Positions 8,974 to 18,190 of a stretch of 64,000 bases of DNA are shown one piece after another. The position numbers and the translations under genes were made by a program. Position 1 is the first letter of the stretch, and the number at the start of each line of letters is the position of its first letter. The DNA comes from Thermohalobaculum sediminis (GTDB lineage: Bacteria > Pseudomonadota > Alphaproteobacteria > Rhodobacterales > Rhodobacteraceae), in assembly GCF_023487995.1 (NCBI RefSeq), contig NZ_JAMFKN010000002.1, positions 558,001 through 622,000 on the forward strand, written 5' to 3'. Under the pieces are notes generated by a model. It worked only from the letters and a program-made list of their open reading frames with translations. It made no database searches and was not told the DNA's origin.

Positions 8974-9235
8974 ATCGGCCGCTTCGTGGCAGCAACCGGC
9001 GATTCAATGCTTCGGGGCAGAGTGATGGCGCGAGAACGGCACCTATTTCGCCTATCCAGTAATCATCTGATTAGAAATGTCTAAAAATTATGCATAAAAT
9101 CAATATGTCCAGCCGCAGTCACACCCGTCCATAATCTGCCGGCCACGCGAAGCCTGCACTGGCGCGGACCCGCCAGAGGTCATATCTAGCGGGCGAAGGC
9201 CAGCGGCGGGCGAGCGAGCGCGACCCGGGGGAGAC
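8974..9235. promoter_or_regulatory. Divergent regulatory region between glnK and the penicillin-binding protein gene, with an AT-rich island
   Basis: A non-coding stretch that contains an unusually AT-rich block (about 9058-9108) in an otherwise very GC-rich segment. The block holds a perfect 10-bp palindrome TTATGCATAA (9088-9097). The upstream half is the expected place for an activator enhancer for glnK; the AT-rich half probably carries the promoter of the plus-strand gene. No exact -35/-10 pair is assigned. Confidence 0.4.
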
Positions 9236-11314
9236 GTGGCACAGCGAGGCATGGGCAAGGACGGGCACGAGCCCAATCGGCGCAAGGGCCGCAAGTCCCG
9301 GCACCCCGACGGGGCCGATCCGGGTCCTGTCGGACGCGCCGTGCGCTTCGTGGTGCTTGGCACCGCGGGCCTCGTCTGGCGCATCCTTTGGCGGGTGGGG
9401 CTTGTCGGCGCGGCGGTGCTCGCGCTTGCGACGGGGTATTACTACAGCCAGCTTCCCGCGCCGGGCGTCCTGTTCGATGGGCGTGGTGGCGGCTCGGTCA
9501 CGATGCTCGACCGTCATGGCAACGTCTTCGCGTGGCGCGGCGAGCAATATGGCGGCGAGCTGCGCGCGACCGAGGTTTCGCCGCACCTGATCCACGCCGT
9601 CGTCTCGGCCGAGGACCGCCGATTCTGGGACCATCCCGGCGTCGATGTGCGCGGACTCGCGCGCGCCATGCTGGTGAACCTGCGGGCCGGACGCGTCGTG
9701 CAGGGCGGCTCGACGCTGACGCAGCAGGTCGCCAAGAACGTCTTCCTCACCGCCGAGCGTTCGATCGAGCGCAAGCTCAAGGAAGTGCCGATGGCGCTCG
9801 CGCTAGAACTCAAATACGACAAGGAGGACATCCTCTCGATCTACCTCAACCGGGTCTATCTCGGTGCCGGCACCTTCGGCTTCGAGGCGGCGAGCCAGCG
9901 CTATTTCGGCAAGTCGGCCCGGCTCCTGAGCTCCGCCGAGGCGGCGATGCTCGCGGGCCTCTTGCGCGCGCCCTCGCGCTATGCGCCGACCTCGGACCTC
10001 GAACGCGCCCAGGGGCGGGCCAGCGTCATCATCCGGCTGATGGAGGAGGAGGGATACCTCACCCAGGCCCAGGTCACCGAGGCGCTGGCGAGCCCCGCCG
10101 AACTCAGCGCCGCGGCCGCCGCGCGCGCCGGCGGCTATTTCGCCGACTGGGTGATGGAGACCGCGCCGGGCTTCCTCGCCAAGGACACGACCGAGGACGT
10201 GACCATGGCGACGACCTTCGATCCCGAGATCCAGCGCAAGGCCGAAGCGGCGCTGGCGCGCGTGTTCGCCGAAAAGGTCAAGGAGGGGTCGACCGCCCAG
10301 GCTGCCATCGTGGTGATGAGCCGCGACGGCGCGGTGCGTGCCATCGTGGGTGGGCGCGAGCAGGGCACGGGCCAGTTCAACCGCGCCAGCCAGGCCCTGC
10401 GCCAGACTGGCAGCGCCTTCAAGCCGGTGGTCTATGCGGCGGCGCTCGAGGCCGGCTGGTCGCCGAACGACATCGTCGAGGACGCGCCGCTCACCATCGG
10501 CAACTGGTCGCCCTCGAACTACGACAACCGCTTCCGCGGGCCGATCACGCTGACCGATGCGCTGGCGAACTCGATCAACACCGTGGCGGTGCGCGTCTCC
10601 GAGCAGGTGGGCCGTGAGCGCGTCGCCGCAATGGCTACGCGCCTTGGCATCACCTCGCCGATTGCGCCGGGTCCGGCGGTCGCGCTCGGCACGTCCGAGG
10701 CCACGCTCGTCGACATGACCGGCGTTTATGCCACGATCGCGAATGCGGGGGGCTCGGCCGCGCCTTACGGCATCCGCGAGATCCGCCTTCGCGGCGAGGA
10801 TCTGCCGCTGATGCGCGGCGACGCCGCGGTGGGCGAGCAGGTCATCGCGCCCCGCTCGGCGGCGCTTCTGACCTACATGATGCGCGAGGTGATCGAGGCC
10901 GGCACCGGCCGGCGTGCCCGCCTGCCGGGGCGCGAAGCCGCGGGCAAGACCGGCACGACCCAGGCCGCGCGCGATGCCTGGTTCATCGGCTTCACGGCGG
11001 ATTACGTGACCGGCGTCTGGATGGGCAACGACGACAACACGCCGCTGACGGGCGTCACCGGCGGCGGGCTTCCGGCCGAGATCTGGCGCGAGGCAATGCT
11101 GGCCATCCACGAGGGGATCGAGCCGAAGCCCTTGCGCCTCGAATCCCCCGGCCCCGGCTCGCTCCTGATGGCGGGCGGCGCGAGCAGCCTCGGCGGTGCC
11201 GATACCGTGGTCGAGCGCGTCTTCAACGACGTGCTGCGCGGCCTGCTCGGCGGCGGTGGCGGCGGCGACACGCGCAGAGGCGGCGATTTCCGGCCGAACA
11301 CCTCGGATCGCTGA
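9236..11314 (+). CDS. Bifunctional penicillin-binding protein (transglycosylase/transpeptidase, PBP1A family)
   Basis: A 692-aa class A penicillin-binding protein that polymerises and cross-links peptidoglycan in the periplasm. It has a basic cytoplasmic tail, one transmembrane helix at about residues 37-68, a GT51 domain with the catalytic Glu in SAEDRRF (residue 126) and GGSTLTQQ, and a transpeptidase domain with SAFK (active Ser), a SxN motif in ANSINT, and KTGTT. The C-terminus is a low-complexity GGGGGG tail. The GTG start at 9236 is supported by GGGGGAG 3 nt upstream. It is shorter than typical PBP1A and lacks an obvious OB insertion. Confidence 0.93.
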   Translation: MAQRGMGKDGHEPNRRKGRKSRHPDGADPGPVGRAVRFVVLGTAGLVWRILWRVGLVGAAVLALATGYYYSQLPAPGVLFDGRGGGSVTMLDRHGNVFAWRGEQYGGELRATEVSPHLIHAVVSAEDRRFWDHPGVDVRGLARAMLVNLRAGRVVQGGSTLTQQVAKNVFLTAERSIERKLKEVPMALALELKYDKEDILSIYLNRVYLGAGTFGFEAASQRYFGKSARLLSSAEAAMLAGLLRAPSRYAPTSDLERAQGRASVIIRLMEEEGYLTQAQVTEALASPAELSAAAAARAGGYFADWVMETAPGFLAKDTTEDVTMATTFDPEIQRKAEAALARVFAEKVKEGSTAQAAIVVMSRDGAVRAIVGGREQGTGQFNRASQALRQTGSAFKPVVYAAALEAGWSPNDIVEDAPLTIGNWSPSNYDNRFRGPITLTDALANSINTVAVRVSEQVGRERVAAMATRLGITSPIAPGPAVALGTSEATLVDMTGVYATIANAGGSAAPYGIREIRLRGEDLPLMRGDAAVGEQVIAPRSAALLTYMMREVIEAGTGRRARLPGREAAGKTGTTQAARDAWFIGFTADYVTGVWMGNDDNTPLTGVTGGGLPAEIWREAMLAIHEGIEPKPLRLESPGPGSLLMAGGASSLGGADTVVERVFNDVLRGLLGGGGGGDTRRGGDFRPNTSDR

Positions 11315-11335
11315 GACAGCCGCCCCCCTTGAGCG

Positions 11336-12067
11336 TCAATCGAAGCGATAGGCGTGCAGGGCCCGGCCCTCGCGGCGCAGCCATTCGCGCTCGGCCCGGT
11401 GATCGGGGCGCAGCCGCTCGACCAGCGCCCAGAAGCGCGGCCCGTGGTTCATCTCGGCGAGATGCGCCGCCTCGTGCGCCGCGACGTAATCCAGCACCTC
11501 GGGCGGCGCCATGGCCAGCCGCCATGAAAAGCTGATCCGCCCCGCCGAGGAGCACGAGCCCCAGCGCGAGCGGGTGTCCCGCAGCGCCACGCCCCGCACG
11601 CTCCGGCCCAGCCGCGCGGCATGATCGTGCACGGCGGGGACCAGCGCCTCGCGCGCCCGCTCGCGCAGCCAGGCGGCGATCCGCGGCCCCGCGGCCTCGG
11701 CTCCGGCCAGCACGAGGCATCCACCCTCGAGCCGCGGCGCGCGGCGCGGGCCGTCGCGGACGACGATCACGACCGCGGCGCCCCCGACCGGCAGCAGGCA
11801 GCCCGGCGCGACCGCCACCCCCTGCGGCTGGCGGGCGAGCGCGCGTTCGAGCCAGCCGACGTGGCGCTCGAGAAATCGCTCGGCCTCGATCCGCGGCACC
11901 CCGGGCGGCAGGGTGAGGACGGCATCCTCGCCCGGCGGGCCCAGCCGAAGGGTGAACCTGCGCGCCCGCGCGCTCACATTGAGCTGCACGGTCACGGGAA
12001 GGCGCGACAGGTCGATGCGGTCTCGGCGCATGTCGGCGAGAGTGCCGCCGGCCCCCGCGCGCTTCAA
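11336..12067 (-). CDS. YgjP-like (DUF45, SprT-type) zinc metallopeptidase
   Basis: A 243-aa soluble protein of the YgjP/DUF45 family. The signature HEAAHLAEMNHGPRFW gives the HExxH zinc site and a third histidine. RSRWGSCSSAGRISFSWRL just before it is also diagnostic. Its physiological substrate is unknown. The longest reading frame starts at a TTG (12067) that overlaps the phaZ stop by 4 nt; an ATG at 12031 is a good alternative, since the family core starts after it. It is convergent with the penicillin-binding protein gene, with only 21 nt between stops. Confidence 0.88.
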   Translation of the reverse strand: MKRAGAGGTLADMRRDRIDLSRLPVTVQLNVSARARRFTLRLGPPGEDAVLTLPPGVPRIEAERFLERHVGWLERALARQPQGVAVAPGCLLPVGGAAVVIVVRDGPRRAPRLEGGCLVLAGAEAAGPRIAAWLRERAREALVPAVHDHAARLGRSVRGVALRDTRSRWGSCSSAGRISFSWRLAMAPPEVLDYVAAHEAAHLAEMNHGPRFWALVERLRPDHRAEREWLRREGRALHAYRFD

Positions 12068-13317
12068 CCCCGGATCATCTTGCGATTGGCGCGGATGAAG
12101 TCGCGGATCTTGGGCTGGATGTGAAGCCGGAAGCGCGAGCCGTTGAACACGCCGTAATGCCCGACCTTGGGTTGGGTGTAGTGGAACTTCTTCGGCTCGG
12201 GGATGTTCTCGCAGAGCGCGATGGCGGCCTCGGTCTGGCCGCGGCCGGTGATGTCGTCCTTCTCGCCCTCGATGGTCATGAGCGCCGTGTCGCGGATCGC
12301 GCCGGGGCGGATCGGGCGGTCGCGCAGCCGCAGTTCGCCCTTCGGCAGCGAATGCTTCTGGAACACCTCGGCAACCGTCTGCAGGTAGAACTCGGCGGTG
12401 AGGTCCATCACCGCCAGATACTCGTCGTAGAAGGCGCGATGCGCCGCCGCCGAATCGCCGTCGCCGCGCACCAGGTTGCGGAACTGGTCGACATGCGCGT
12501 CGACATGGCGGTCGAGGTTCATCGACATGAAGCCCGAGAGTTGCAGGAAACCCGGATAAACCCGCCGCAGGAACCCGCGGTTAGGCCAAGGCACCATGAC
12601 GATCATGTTCTTCTCGAACCACGAGATCGGCCGGGTGGTGGCCAGGCGGTTGGGCTCGGTCTGGCTTACCCGCGTGTCGATCGGGCTTCCCATCAGGATC
12701 AGCGAGGCCGGCCGCGCGGGATCGGCGTCCTCGGCCATCATCGCGGCCGAGGCCAGGCAGGGCACCCCCGGCTGGCATACCGCCATGACGGTGACGCGCT
12801 CGCCGTCCTTCGCCAGGAACCGGCAGAACTCCGAGATGTAGTCGGCGTAGTCGGCGAGATCGAAGCGCCCCTCCGACACCGGAACATCGCGCGCGTCGGT
12901 CCAGTCGGTGATGTAGACCTCATGCTCGGGCAGCATCGCCTCGACGGTGCCTCGCAGCAGCGTCGCGAAATGCCCCGACATCGGCGCGACCATCAGCACC
13001 TTTGGGTCGTTGCGGACCGCGGCCACCGTGGCATTGCGCTTGAAGTGGACCAACTGGCCGAACGGCTTCGCCAGCACCACCTCCTCGACCACCGGCACCG
13101 TCTCGCCAGAGATCTCGACGTCCTCGATGCCGAAGTCCGGCTTGCCGTAGCGCCGGGTCGCGTTCACGAACATCTCGAAGGCCGCAGCCGTGGCCCGGAA
13201 GGGCAGCGCCTCGCGCAGCGGGAAGAAGGGGTTGCGCAGCGCCTGCGAGGACATCCGGGCGGCCGTGCGCATCGGCCCCATGGCGGCATGGGTCATCTCG
13301 TATGCGTGGTAGAGCAC
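12064..13317 (-). CDS. phaZ: Intracellular polyhydroxybutyrate depolymerase
   Basis: A 417-aa alpha/beta hydrolase that mobilises stored PHB granules inside the cell. The family start VLYHAYEMTHAAMGP is read from a GTG at 13317 with GGGGGA upstream; the longer frame is rejected because it adds unrelated residues. The nucleophile elbow is VCQPGVP, with a Cys in place of the lipase-box Ser, as in Ralstonia-type intracellular depolymerases. The C-terminal FHYTQPKVGHYGVFNGSRF carries the catalytic His. It indicates that the organism stores PHB. The metallopeptidase gene follows with a 4-nt overlap. Confidence 0.92.
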   Translation of the reverse strand: MLYHAYEMTHAAMGPMRTAARMSSQALRNPFFPLREALPFRATAAAFEMFVNATRRYGKPDFGIEDVEISGETVPVVEEVVLAKPFGQLVHFKRNATVAAVRNDPKVLMVAPMSGHFATLLRGTVEAMLPEHEVYITDWTDARDVPVSEGRFDLADYADYISEFCRFLAKDGERVTVMAVCQPGVPCLASAAMMAEDADPARPASLILMGSPIDTRVSQTEPNRLATTRPISWFEKNMIVMVPWPNRGFLRRVYPGFLQLSGFMSMNLDRHVDAHVDQFRNLVRGDGDSAAAHRAFYDEYLAVMDLTAEFYLQTVAEVFQKHSLPKGELRLRDRPIRPGAIRDTALMTIEGEKDDITGRGQTEAAIALCENIPEPKKFHYTQPKVGHYGVFNGSRFRLHIQPKIRDFIRANRKMIRG

Positions 13318-13539
13318 TCCAACGTCCCCCGGATTGTGTCCGTCGCAGGATATGCGACAGTTTCTTTTATTCAGCTTACGCTTGTGGTTTCCCCCCGGCA
13401 AGCGCTTCTTCGCAACTGCACAATGGGCCGCAGCCACGCAGCGGGAGCCTCGCGGGGAATAGGCTTTGACAAGCTCCGCGGTTCTGTGGCAAGGGCGCCT
13501 TCTTCAAACGACAGTTGGTCCGTCAAAGGGGTGGTCCAG

Positions 13540-14007
13540 ATGCCCAATCCGGAATGGGGCGTGAAGCGCACCTGCCAGAGCTGCGGCGCGCGGTTCTACG
13601 ACCTCATGCGCGATCCGATCCTGTGCCCGAGCTGCGGGTCGCAGTTCGACGTCTCGACCATTGCGCGCGTCAAGCGTGGCAAGCCTGCGGCCAAGGCCGC
13701 CGTGGTTCTCGATGACGACGAGGATCTGATCGACGAGGACGAGGACGCGCTCGACGACGAGGATGCCGATCTCGACGAGGACGAGGCCGAGGAGGATCTC
13801 GTCATCGCCGATGACGATGACGAGGACGAGGTGGCCAAGCCCGCCGCTGCTGCGGCTCCCGGCGGCGACGACGACGACGTGATCGACGAGGATCTCGAGG
13901 ACGAGGAGGATGATTTCGTCGCCGATGTCCTGCTCGACGACGAGGAAGACGAGGACGAGGACCTCCCGCTCGACGACGTCAAGGTCAAGGGGCCGGACGA
14001 CGACTGA
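13540..14007 (+). CDS. TIGR02300 family (FYDLN acid) protein
   Basis: A 155-aa protein of unknown function, conserved in alphaproteobacteria. Residues 1-40 form a zinc-ribbon-like head with two CxxC pairs (CQSC and CPSC) and the FYDLMRDP motif. The rest is an extremely acidic, Ala/Pro-spaced tail of Asp and Glu, certainly disordered. A start at ATG 13540 has AAGGGG 8 nt upstream. A perfect -35 hexamer TTGACA occurs at 13464-13469, but no good -10 follows. The head suggests a protein or nucleic acid contact; no function is claimed. Confidence 0.9.
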   Translation: MPNPEWGVKRTCQSCGARFYDLMRDPILCPSCGSQFDVSTIARVKRGKPAAKAAVVLDDDEDLIDEDEDALDDEDADLDEDEAEEDLVIADDDDEDEVAKPAAAAAPGGDDDDVIDEDLEDEEDDFVADVLLDDEEDEDEDLPLDDVKVKGPDDD

Positions 14008-14097
14008 AGCGGCGGGGCGCGCGCGGCCCAAGATTCCGCTTGAACCGCCGCGCCCACCTCCCTATGTTCCGCGCACGCCGAAAGGCGGGGTTTCTTG

Positions 14098-14173
<76 letters not shown>

Positions 14174-14197
14174 AGAACGCCTCTGCCGATGCCGAAC

Positions 14198-14221
14198 AAC
14201 CCGCCGCAAGGCGGGTTTTTC
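14198..14221 (+). terminator. Rho-independent terminator after tRNA-Ala
   Basis: Stem AACCCGCC (14198-14205), loop GCAA, stem GGCGGGTT (14210-14217), then TTT. It lies 24 nt past the tRNA 3' end. Confidence 0.88.
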
Positions 14222-14369
14222 GTTTCCACGCGGCGGCGGCCGGGGTAATGGGCGCGCTGTCCCGCGGGCTTGACGGCTGAGGCCCGCTCCTGTCAGGTGC
14301 GCCGGTGAAGCGTGGCGTCCGATCCGCCGCGGCGCTGGGGCAGCACATCGGCAGCACGGGGGGACCGGG

Positions 14370-15425
14370 GTGGTGACGCAACTCACGATCAGGCGGCCGG
14401 ACGACTGGCACCTCCATCTCCGCGACGGCGCGATGCTGGCTGCGGTCCTGCCCTTCAGCGCAGCGCATTTCGGCAGGGCGATCGTCATGCCGAACCTCGT
14501 GCCGCCGGTCGTCACGGCCGCCGATGCCGCCGCCTACCGCGCGCGCATCATGTCGGCGATGCCGCCTGGCGCGGATTTCCAGCCGCTGATGACGCTCTAT
14601 CTCACCGAATCGACCGATCCCGCTGACGTGGCCGCCGCCGCGGCCTCGGGCCTCGTGACCGCGGTCAAGCTCTATCCGGCGGGCGCGACGACCAACTCGG
14701 CCTCCGGGGTGCGCGACATGGCGCGCGTGCTGCCGGTGCTCGAGCGCATGGCCGAGATCGGCCTTCCCCTTTGCGTGCATGGCGAGGTGACCGACCCCGC
14801 CGTGGACATCTTCGACCGCGAGGCGGTGTTCCTCGAGCGGGTGCTCGAGCCCCTGCGCCGTCGCGTGCCGGGCCTGCGCGTGGTGCTCGAGCATGTGACG
14901 ACCCGCGAGGGCGTGGCCTATGTGCGCGAGGGCGGCGAGGGGATCGCCGGCACGCTGACGGTCCATCACCTCGTCATCAACCGCAACCACATCCTCGCCG
15001 GCGGCATCCGGCCGCACTACTACTGCCTGCCGGTCGCCAAGCGCGAGACGCATCGCCTCGCCCTGCGCGCCGCCGCCGTCGCGGGCGATCCGCGCTTCTT
15101 CCTCGGCACCGATTCGGCCCCGCACACCGATGCGGCCAAGCTCATGCCCTGCGGCTGCGCCGGATGCTTTACCGCGCCGAACGCGATGGCCATCCTCGCG
15201 CAGGTGTTCGAGGAGGAGGGCGCGCTCGACCGGCTCGAGGCCTTCACTTCGCTCAACGGGCCCGCCTTCTATCGGCTGCCCCCGAATGAGGCGCGCATCC
15301 GGCTGGTGAAGGACGACGCCCTCGGCCTCCTCCCCTCCGAGATCGAGGTGGGCGCCGATACCGTCACCGTCTTCGACCCCGGCTTCCCGCTGACATGGCG
15401 GGTGGAAGAGGAGCCCCGCCCGTGA
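14370..15425 (+). CDS. pyrC: Dihydroorotase, class II
   Basis: A 351-aa zinc enzyme that cyclises carbamoyl aspartate to dihydroorotate in de novo pyrimidine synthesis. Metal ligands are visible: HLHLRDG (His14, His16), the carboxylated lysine in AVKLYPAG (Lys100), CVHGEV (His137), LEHVTT (His175) and GTDSAPH (Asp248). These motifs and the length are those of the Escherichia coli PyrC type. The start is one of two successive GTG codons (14370 or 14373). It overlaps pyrE by 4 nt. Confidence 0.96.
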   Translation: MVTQLTIRRPDDWHLHLRDGAMLAAVLPFSAAHFGRAIVMPNLVPPVVTAADAAAYRARIMSAMPPGADFQPLMTLYLTESTDPADVAAAAASGLVTAVKLYPAGATTNSASGVRDMARVLPVLERMAEIGLPLCVHGEVTDPAVDIFDREAVFLERVLEPLRRRVPGLRVVLEHVTTREGVAYVREGGEGIAGTLTVHHLVINRNHILAGGIRPHYYCLPVAKRETHRLALRAAAVAGDPRFFLGTDSAPHTDAAKLMPCGCAGCFTAPNAMAILAQVFEEEGALDRLEAFTSLNGPAFYRLPPNEARIRLVKDDALGLLPSEIEVGADTVTVFDPGFPLTWRVEEEPRP

Positions 15426-16117
15426 TCCCCACCGCCATGCCCGACCGCGCCGTGATCGCGCCCGAGACCGCGAAGATGCTGCTCGAGATCGGCGCCGTCC
15501 ATTTTCGCGCCGATCCGCCCTACATGCTGACCTCGGGGCTGGCGAGCCCGGTCTATATCGACTGCCGCAAGCTGATCTCCTACCCCCGCATCCGGGCGGC
15601 GGCGATGGATTTCGCCTGCTCGATCCTGATGCGCGATGCGGGTTACGAGCGGTTCGATGCCGTCGCGGGCGGCGAGACCGCCGGCATCCCCTTCGCCGCT
15701 TGGATCGCCGAGCGCCTCGGCCTTCCCATGCTCTATGTCCGCAAGAAGCCAAAGGGCTTCGGCCGCGACGCGCAGATCGAGGGGCAGATGGCCGAGGGCG
15801 CGCGCGTCCTGCTGGTCGAGGACCTGACCACCGATGGCGGCTCGAAGGTGAAATTCGTCGAGGCGATCCGCAAGGCCGGGGGCGAGTGCGCCCACACCGT
15901 CGTCGTGTTCTACTACGATATCTTCCCCGAGGTGCGGGGGCGCCTTGCCGATCAGGGTATTGCGCTTCACCACCTCGCCACGTGGCGCGACGTGCTGGCC
16001 GAGGCCCGCGCCGGCAGCTATTTCGACACGGCGACCATGGACCAGGTCGAAGCGTTCCTCGACCGTCCGCTCGAATGGTCGGCCGCCAATGGCGGCAAGG
16101 GCGACATCTCGATCTGA
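15422..16117 (+). CDS. pyrE: Orotate phosphoribosyltransferase
   Basis: A 231-aa enzyme that joins orotate and PRPP to give orotidine 5'-monophosphate. The PRPP-binding motif [14 protein letters not shown] and the orotate-site stretch [18 protein letters not shown] are both present. The chosen GTG start at 15422 overlaps the pyrC stop (GTGA); an ATG five codons later at 15437 is possible. The pair pyrC-pyrE forms a pyrimidine operon. It is convergent with the MFS gene that follows. Confidence 0.95.
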   Translation: MIPTAMPDRAVIAPETAKMLLEIGAVHFRADPPYMLTSGLASPVYIDCRKLISYPRIRAAAMDFACSILMRDAGYERFDAVAGGETAGIPFAAWIAERLGLPMLYVRKKPKGFGRDAQIEGQMAEGARVLLVEDLTTDGGSKVKFVEAIRKAGGECAHTVVVFYYDIFPEVRGRLADQGIALHHLATWRDVLAEARAGSYFDTATMDQVEAFLDRPLEWSAANGGKGDISI

Positions 16118-16180
16118 GCCCCAGCACCGCCCGTCGCACGCGATTCGGACGGCGCGTGCCGCTTGGCACTCACCTTCGTT

Positions 16181-17362
16181 TCAATTGCTTGAGCAGGCTT
16201 TCACGGCTGAAGGCGCGTCCCCTCGCGCCAGCGGCGCAAGGATCAGGGCGCCCGCCACCAGCACCGCGGCGGCGATCAGGCTCGGCCCTGCATAGCTGCC
16301 GCTCGCGTCCCGCATCCAGCCCGCGATGGCGGGGCCCGCCATCTGCCCCAGCCCGAAAGCCGCCGTCATCAGCCCCATGACCGCGCGCCCGTCCCCGCCG
16401 GCCCGCCGCGCCGCCTCCTGCAGCCCCAGCGCGGTGAGGCCCATGAAGGTGCCGCCCAGTGCTGCGGCCGCGAAGGCGAGCGCGGCCGTCCCCGTCGCCA
16501 CCGCGCTTAGCCCGACCCCGGCGGCCTCGACCAGCATCGCGGCGCGATAGGCCCGCACCACCCCCCAGCGCGCTCCCGCCCGCGTCCAGAGCCAGACCGA
16601 CGGGATGGCCGCGAGGCCCACGATCAGCCAGACGACCGTCTCGCCCAGCCGGCCCGACGGGCCCTCGCGCAGGATCGCGACGATGAAGGTCGCGGTGACG
16701 ACATAGCCGAAGCCCAGCGCCGCATAGGCCGCTACCAGCCGCCAGAGGCCCGGCGCGCGTGCCGCCCCGTTCGCCCGCGGTCCGCGTGCCGCGCCCGGGG
16801 CGGCAGGGACCATCAGCGCCGCTACTCCTGCCGCCGTGAGGGCCAGCGCGCCGCCGCTCAGCCAGACCTGCCGCCAGGCATCGGCCGTGGCCAGCACGGG
16901 CGAGGCTATGAGGGCCGAGACCACGATGCCCGCGCCCACGCCGGCGAAATGCACGGCGGCAAGCCCGCCGCGGCCCGCCGCGTTCAGCCGCGCCACGATC
17001 AGCGACGAGGCCAGCACCAGCACGAAGGCACTCGCTACCCCCCCGGCAAAGCGCAGGGCCGCCCAGAGCCAGAGCGCCTGCGCCCCCGCCATCGCCCCCG
17101 TGGTCAGCGCGCTCGCCACCAGTGCGCCCAGCATCAGGCCCCGCGCGTGGCGCGACAGGCCCGGCAGGCTCGCGGCCAGCGCGCCGGCCAGATAGCCCGC
17201 GAAGTTCGCGCTGGCGACCAGCCCGGCCTCGGCCGGCCCAAGCCCCGCGCCGGCCATCATCGGCAGCACTGGCGTGTAGAGGAACCGCCCAAGACCCATC
17301 GCGGCGGCCAGCGCCACGAATCCGCCGAGGGCGATCATGAGAGGGGAGGGCTCGCTCCGCAT
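16181..17362 (-). CDS. MFS transporter, YbfB/YjiJ family
   Basis: A 393-aa inner-membrane protein with about twelve hydrophobic helices and no cytoplasmic domain. The N-terminal motif GLGRFLYTPVLPMM in helix 1 and the general layout fit the YbfB/YjiJ branch of the major facilitator superfamily, whose substrates are largely unknown. The ATG at 17362 (MRSEPSPLM) was chosen because the upstream in-frame residues do not resemble a membrane protein. It is divergent from the small heat shock gene, 133 nt away. Confidence 0.85.
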   Translation of the reverse strand: MRSEPSPLMIALGGFVALAAAMGLGRFLYTPVLPMMAGAGLGPAEAGLVASANFAGYLAGALAASLPGLSRHARGLMLGALVASALTTGAMAGAQALWLWAALRFAGGVASAFVLVLASSLIVARLNAAGRGGLAAVHFAGVGAGIVVSALIASPVLATADAWRQVWLSGGALALTAAGVAALMVPAAPGAARGPRANGAARAPGLWRLVAAYAALGFGYVVTATFIVAILREGPSGRLGETVVWLIVGLAAIPSVWLWTRAGARWGVVRAYRAAMLVEAAGVGLSAVATGTAALAFAAAALGGTFMGLTALGLQEAARRAGGDGRAVMGLMTAAFGLGQMAGPAIAGWMRDASGSYAGPSLIAAAVLVAGALILAPLARGDAPSAVKACSSN

Positions 17363-17399
17363 GGAGCCGGACGTTAGCGGTCCCGCAGGCATCCCGCTA

Positions 17400-17427
17400 T
17401 TGCGCAGTCTGCCTGGCAGGCCCATAT
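17400..17427 (+). promoter_or_regulatory. Possible heat shock (RpoH) promoter of the first hsp20 gene
   Basis: TTG (17400-17402), 18 nt, then CCCATAT (17421-17427), resembling the -10 consensus CYTATNT/CCCATNT of heat shock promoters, 68 nt before the hsp20 ATG. The -35 half is only a partial match to CTTG, so this is tentative. Confidence 0.35.
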
Positions 17428-17495
17428 CCCCGACATCGGGGTGCCGATGACCGGGCCCCGGCAAGACGTCGCTTGGCAACCGAGGACCGTCTGAC

Positions 17496-17912
17496 ATGTC
17501 GCGCATCTCGTTCGCGTCGCACCCGTTCCTGCTCGGCTTCGACGAGCTCGACCGCATGGTCGAGCGCGTGTCCAAGGCCGGTACGGACGGCTATCCGCCC
17601 TACAACATCGAGCAGCGCGGCGGAGATGCCTTCCGCATCACGCTCGCCGTGGCCGGTTTCGGCGAGTCGGACCTGTCGGTCACCGTCGAGGACCGCAATC
17701 TCGTGGTCCGCGGCCGGCAGGTCGAGGACGGCACCGAGCGCCAGTTCCTGCATCGCGGCATCGCCGCGCGGCCCTTTCAGCGCAGCTTCGTGCTGGCCGA
17801 CCGGGTCGAGGTGGCGGGCGCGGCGCTCGATCGCGGCCTCCTGCACATCGACCTCGTGCGCCGTGCGCCCGAGTCGACGGTGCAGACGATCCGCATCGCC
17901 CGGGCCGAGTGA
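17496..17912 (+). CDS. Small heat shock protein, Hsp20/IbpA type
   Basis: A 138-aa alpha-crystallin domain chaperone that holds unfolding proteins in the cytoplasm. The N-terminus SHPFLLGFDELDRM is typical of IbpA/HspH-type proteins. The core contains PPYNIEQRGGDAFRITLAVAGF and, in place of the usual A-x-x-x-n-GVL motif, ALDRGLLHIDL. The C-terminal I-x-I anchor reads TIRIARAE. DUF1150 follows after 18 nt, an arrangement widespread in alphaproteobacteria. This is one of two hsp20 genes in the window; the other is at 44598. Confidence 0.92.
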   Translation: MSRISFASHPFLLGFDELDRMVERVSKAGTDGYPPYNIEQRGGDAFRITLAVAGFGESDLSVTVEDRNLVVRGRQVEDGTERQFLHRGIAARPFQRSFVLADRVEVAGAALDRGLLHIDLVRRAPESTVQTIRIARAE

Positions 17913-17930
17913 AGCAAAGGAGTGCGCGAG

Positions 17931-18158
17931 ATGACCGACAAGGCCAATCCTGCCGGGTTCCCCAAGGGGTCCGGCCATCCCATCGTCTATGTCCGCGAGG
18001 CCGAGCTCGACAGCCTGCCCGACGAGCTGAGGCGCCTGCCGGGGCCGATCTACGCGCTGCACGACGAGGCCGGCAATCGGCTTGCCCTGGCACCCGACCG
18101 CAAGCTCGCCTTCGCACTCGCCCGGCGCAACGACCTCGAGCCGCGCAGCGTCCACTGA
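17931..18158 (+). CDS. DUF1150 family protein
   Basis: A 75-aa small protein of unknown function, conserved in alphaproteobacteria and usually next to hsp20. The family core reads PIVYVREAELDSLPDELR followed by YALHDEAGNRLALAPDRKLAF. An AAGGAG ribosome binding site lies 9 nt before the ATG. It is 18 nt after hsp20 and ends before a strong terminator, so the two form a small operon. A role in chaperone function is suggested only by position. Confidence 0.88.
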   Translation: MTDKANPAGFPKGSGHPIVYVREAELDSLPDELRRLPGPIYALHDEAGNRLALAPDRKLAFALARRNDLEPRSVH

Positions 18159-18190
18159 GCGGCGCCGCGCCCGATTGCGCCGGAATGACG

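Noticed and set aside
9038-9052. GGCACCTATTTCGCC as an NtrC site upstream of the glnK promoter
   Set aside because: Position would suit an enhancer, but the dyad spacing (GC-N9-GC) does not match the NtrC consensus (GC-N11-GC) and the right arm is poor.
13318-13539. PhaR-type TGC-rich operator before phaZ
   Set aside because: TGC-containing stretches such as the one near 13420 occur, but the arms and spacing do not make a convincing CTGC-N3/4-GCAG site.
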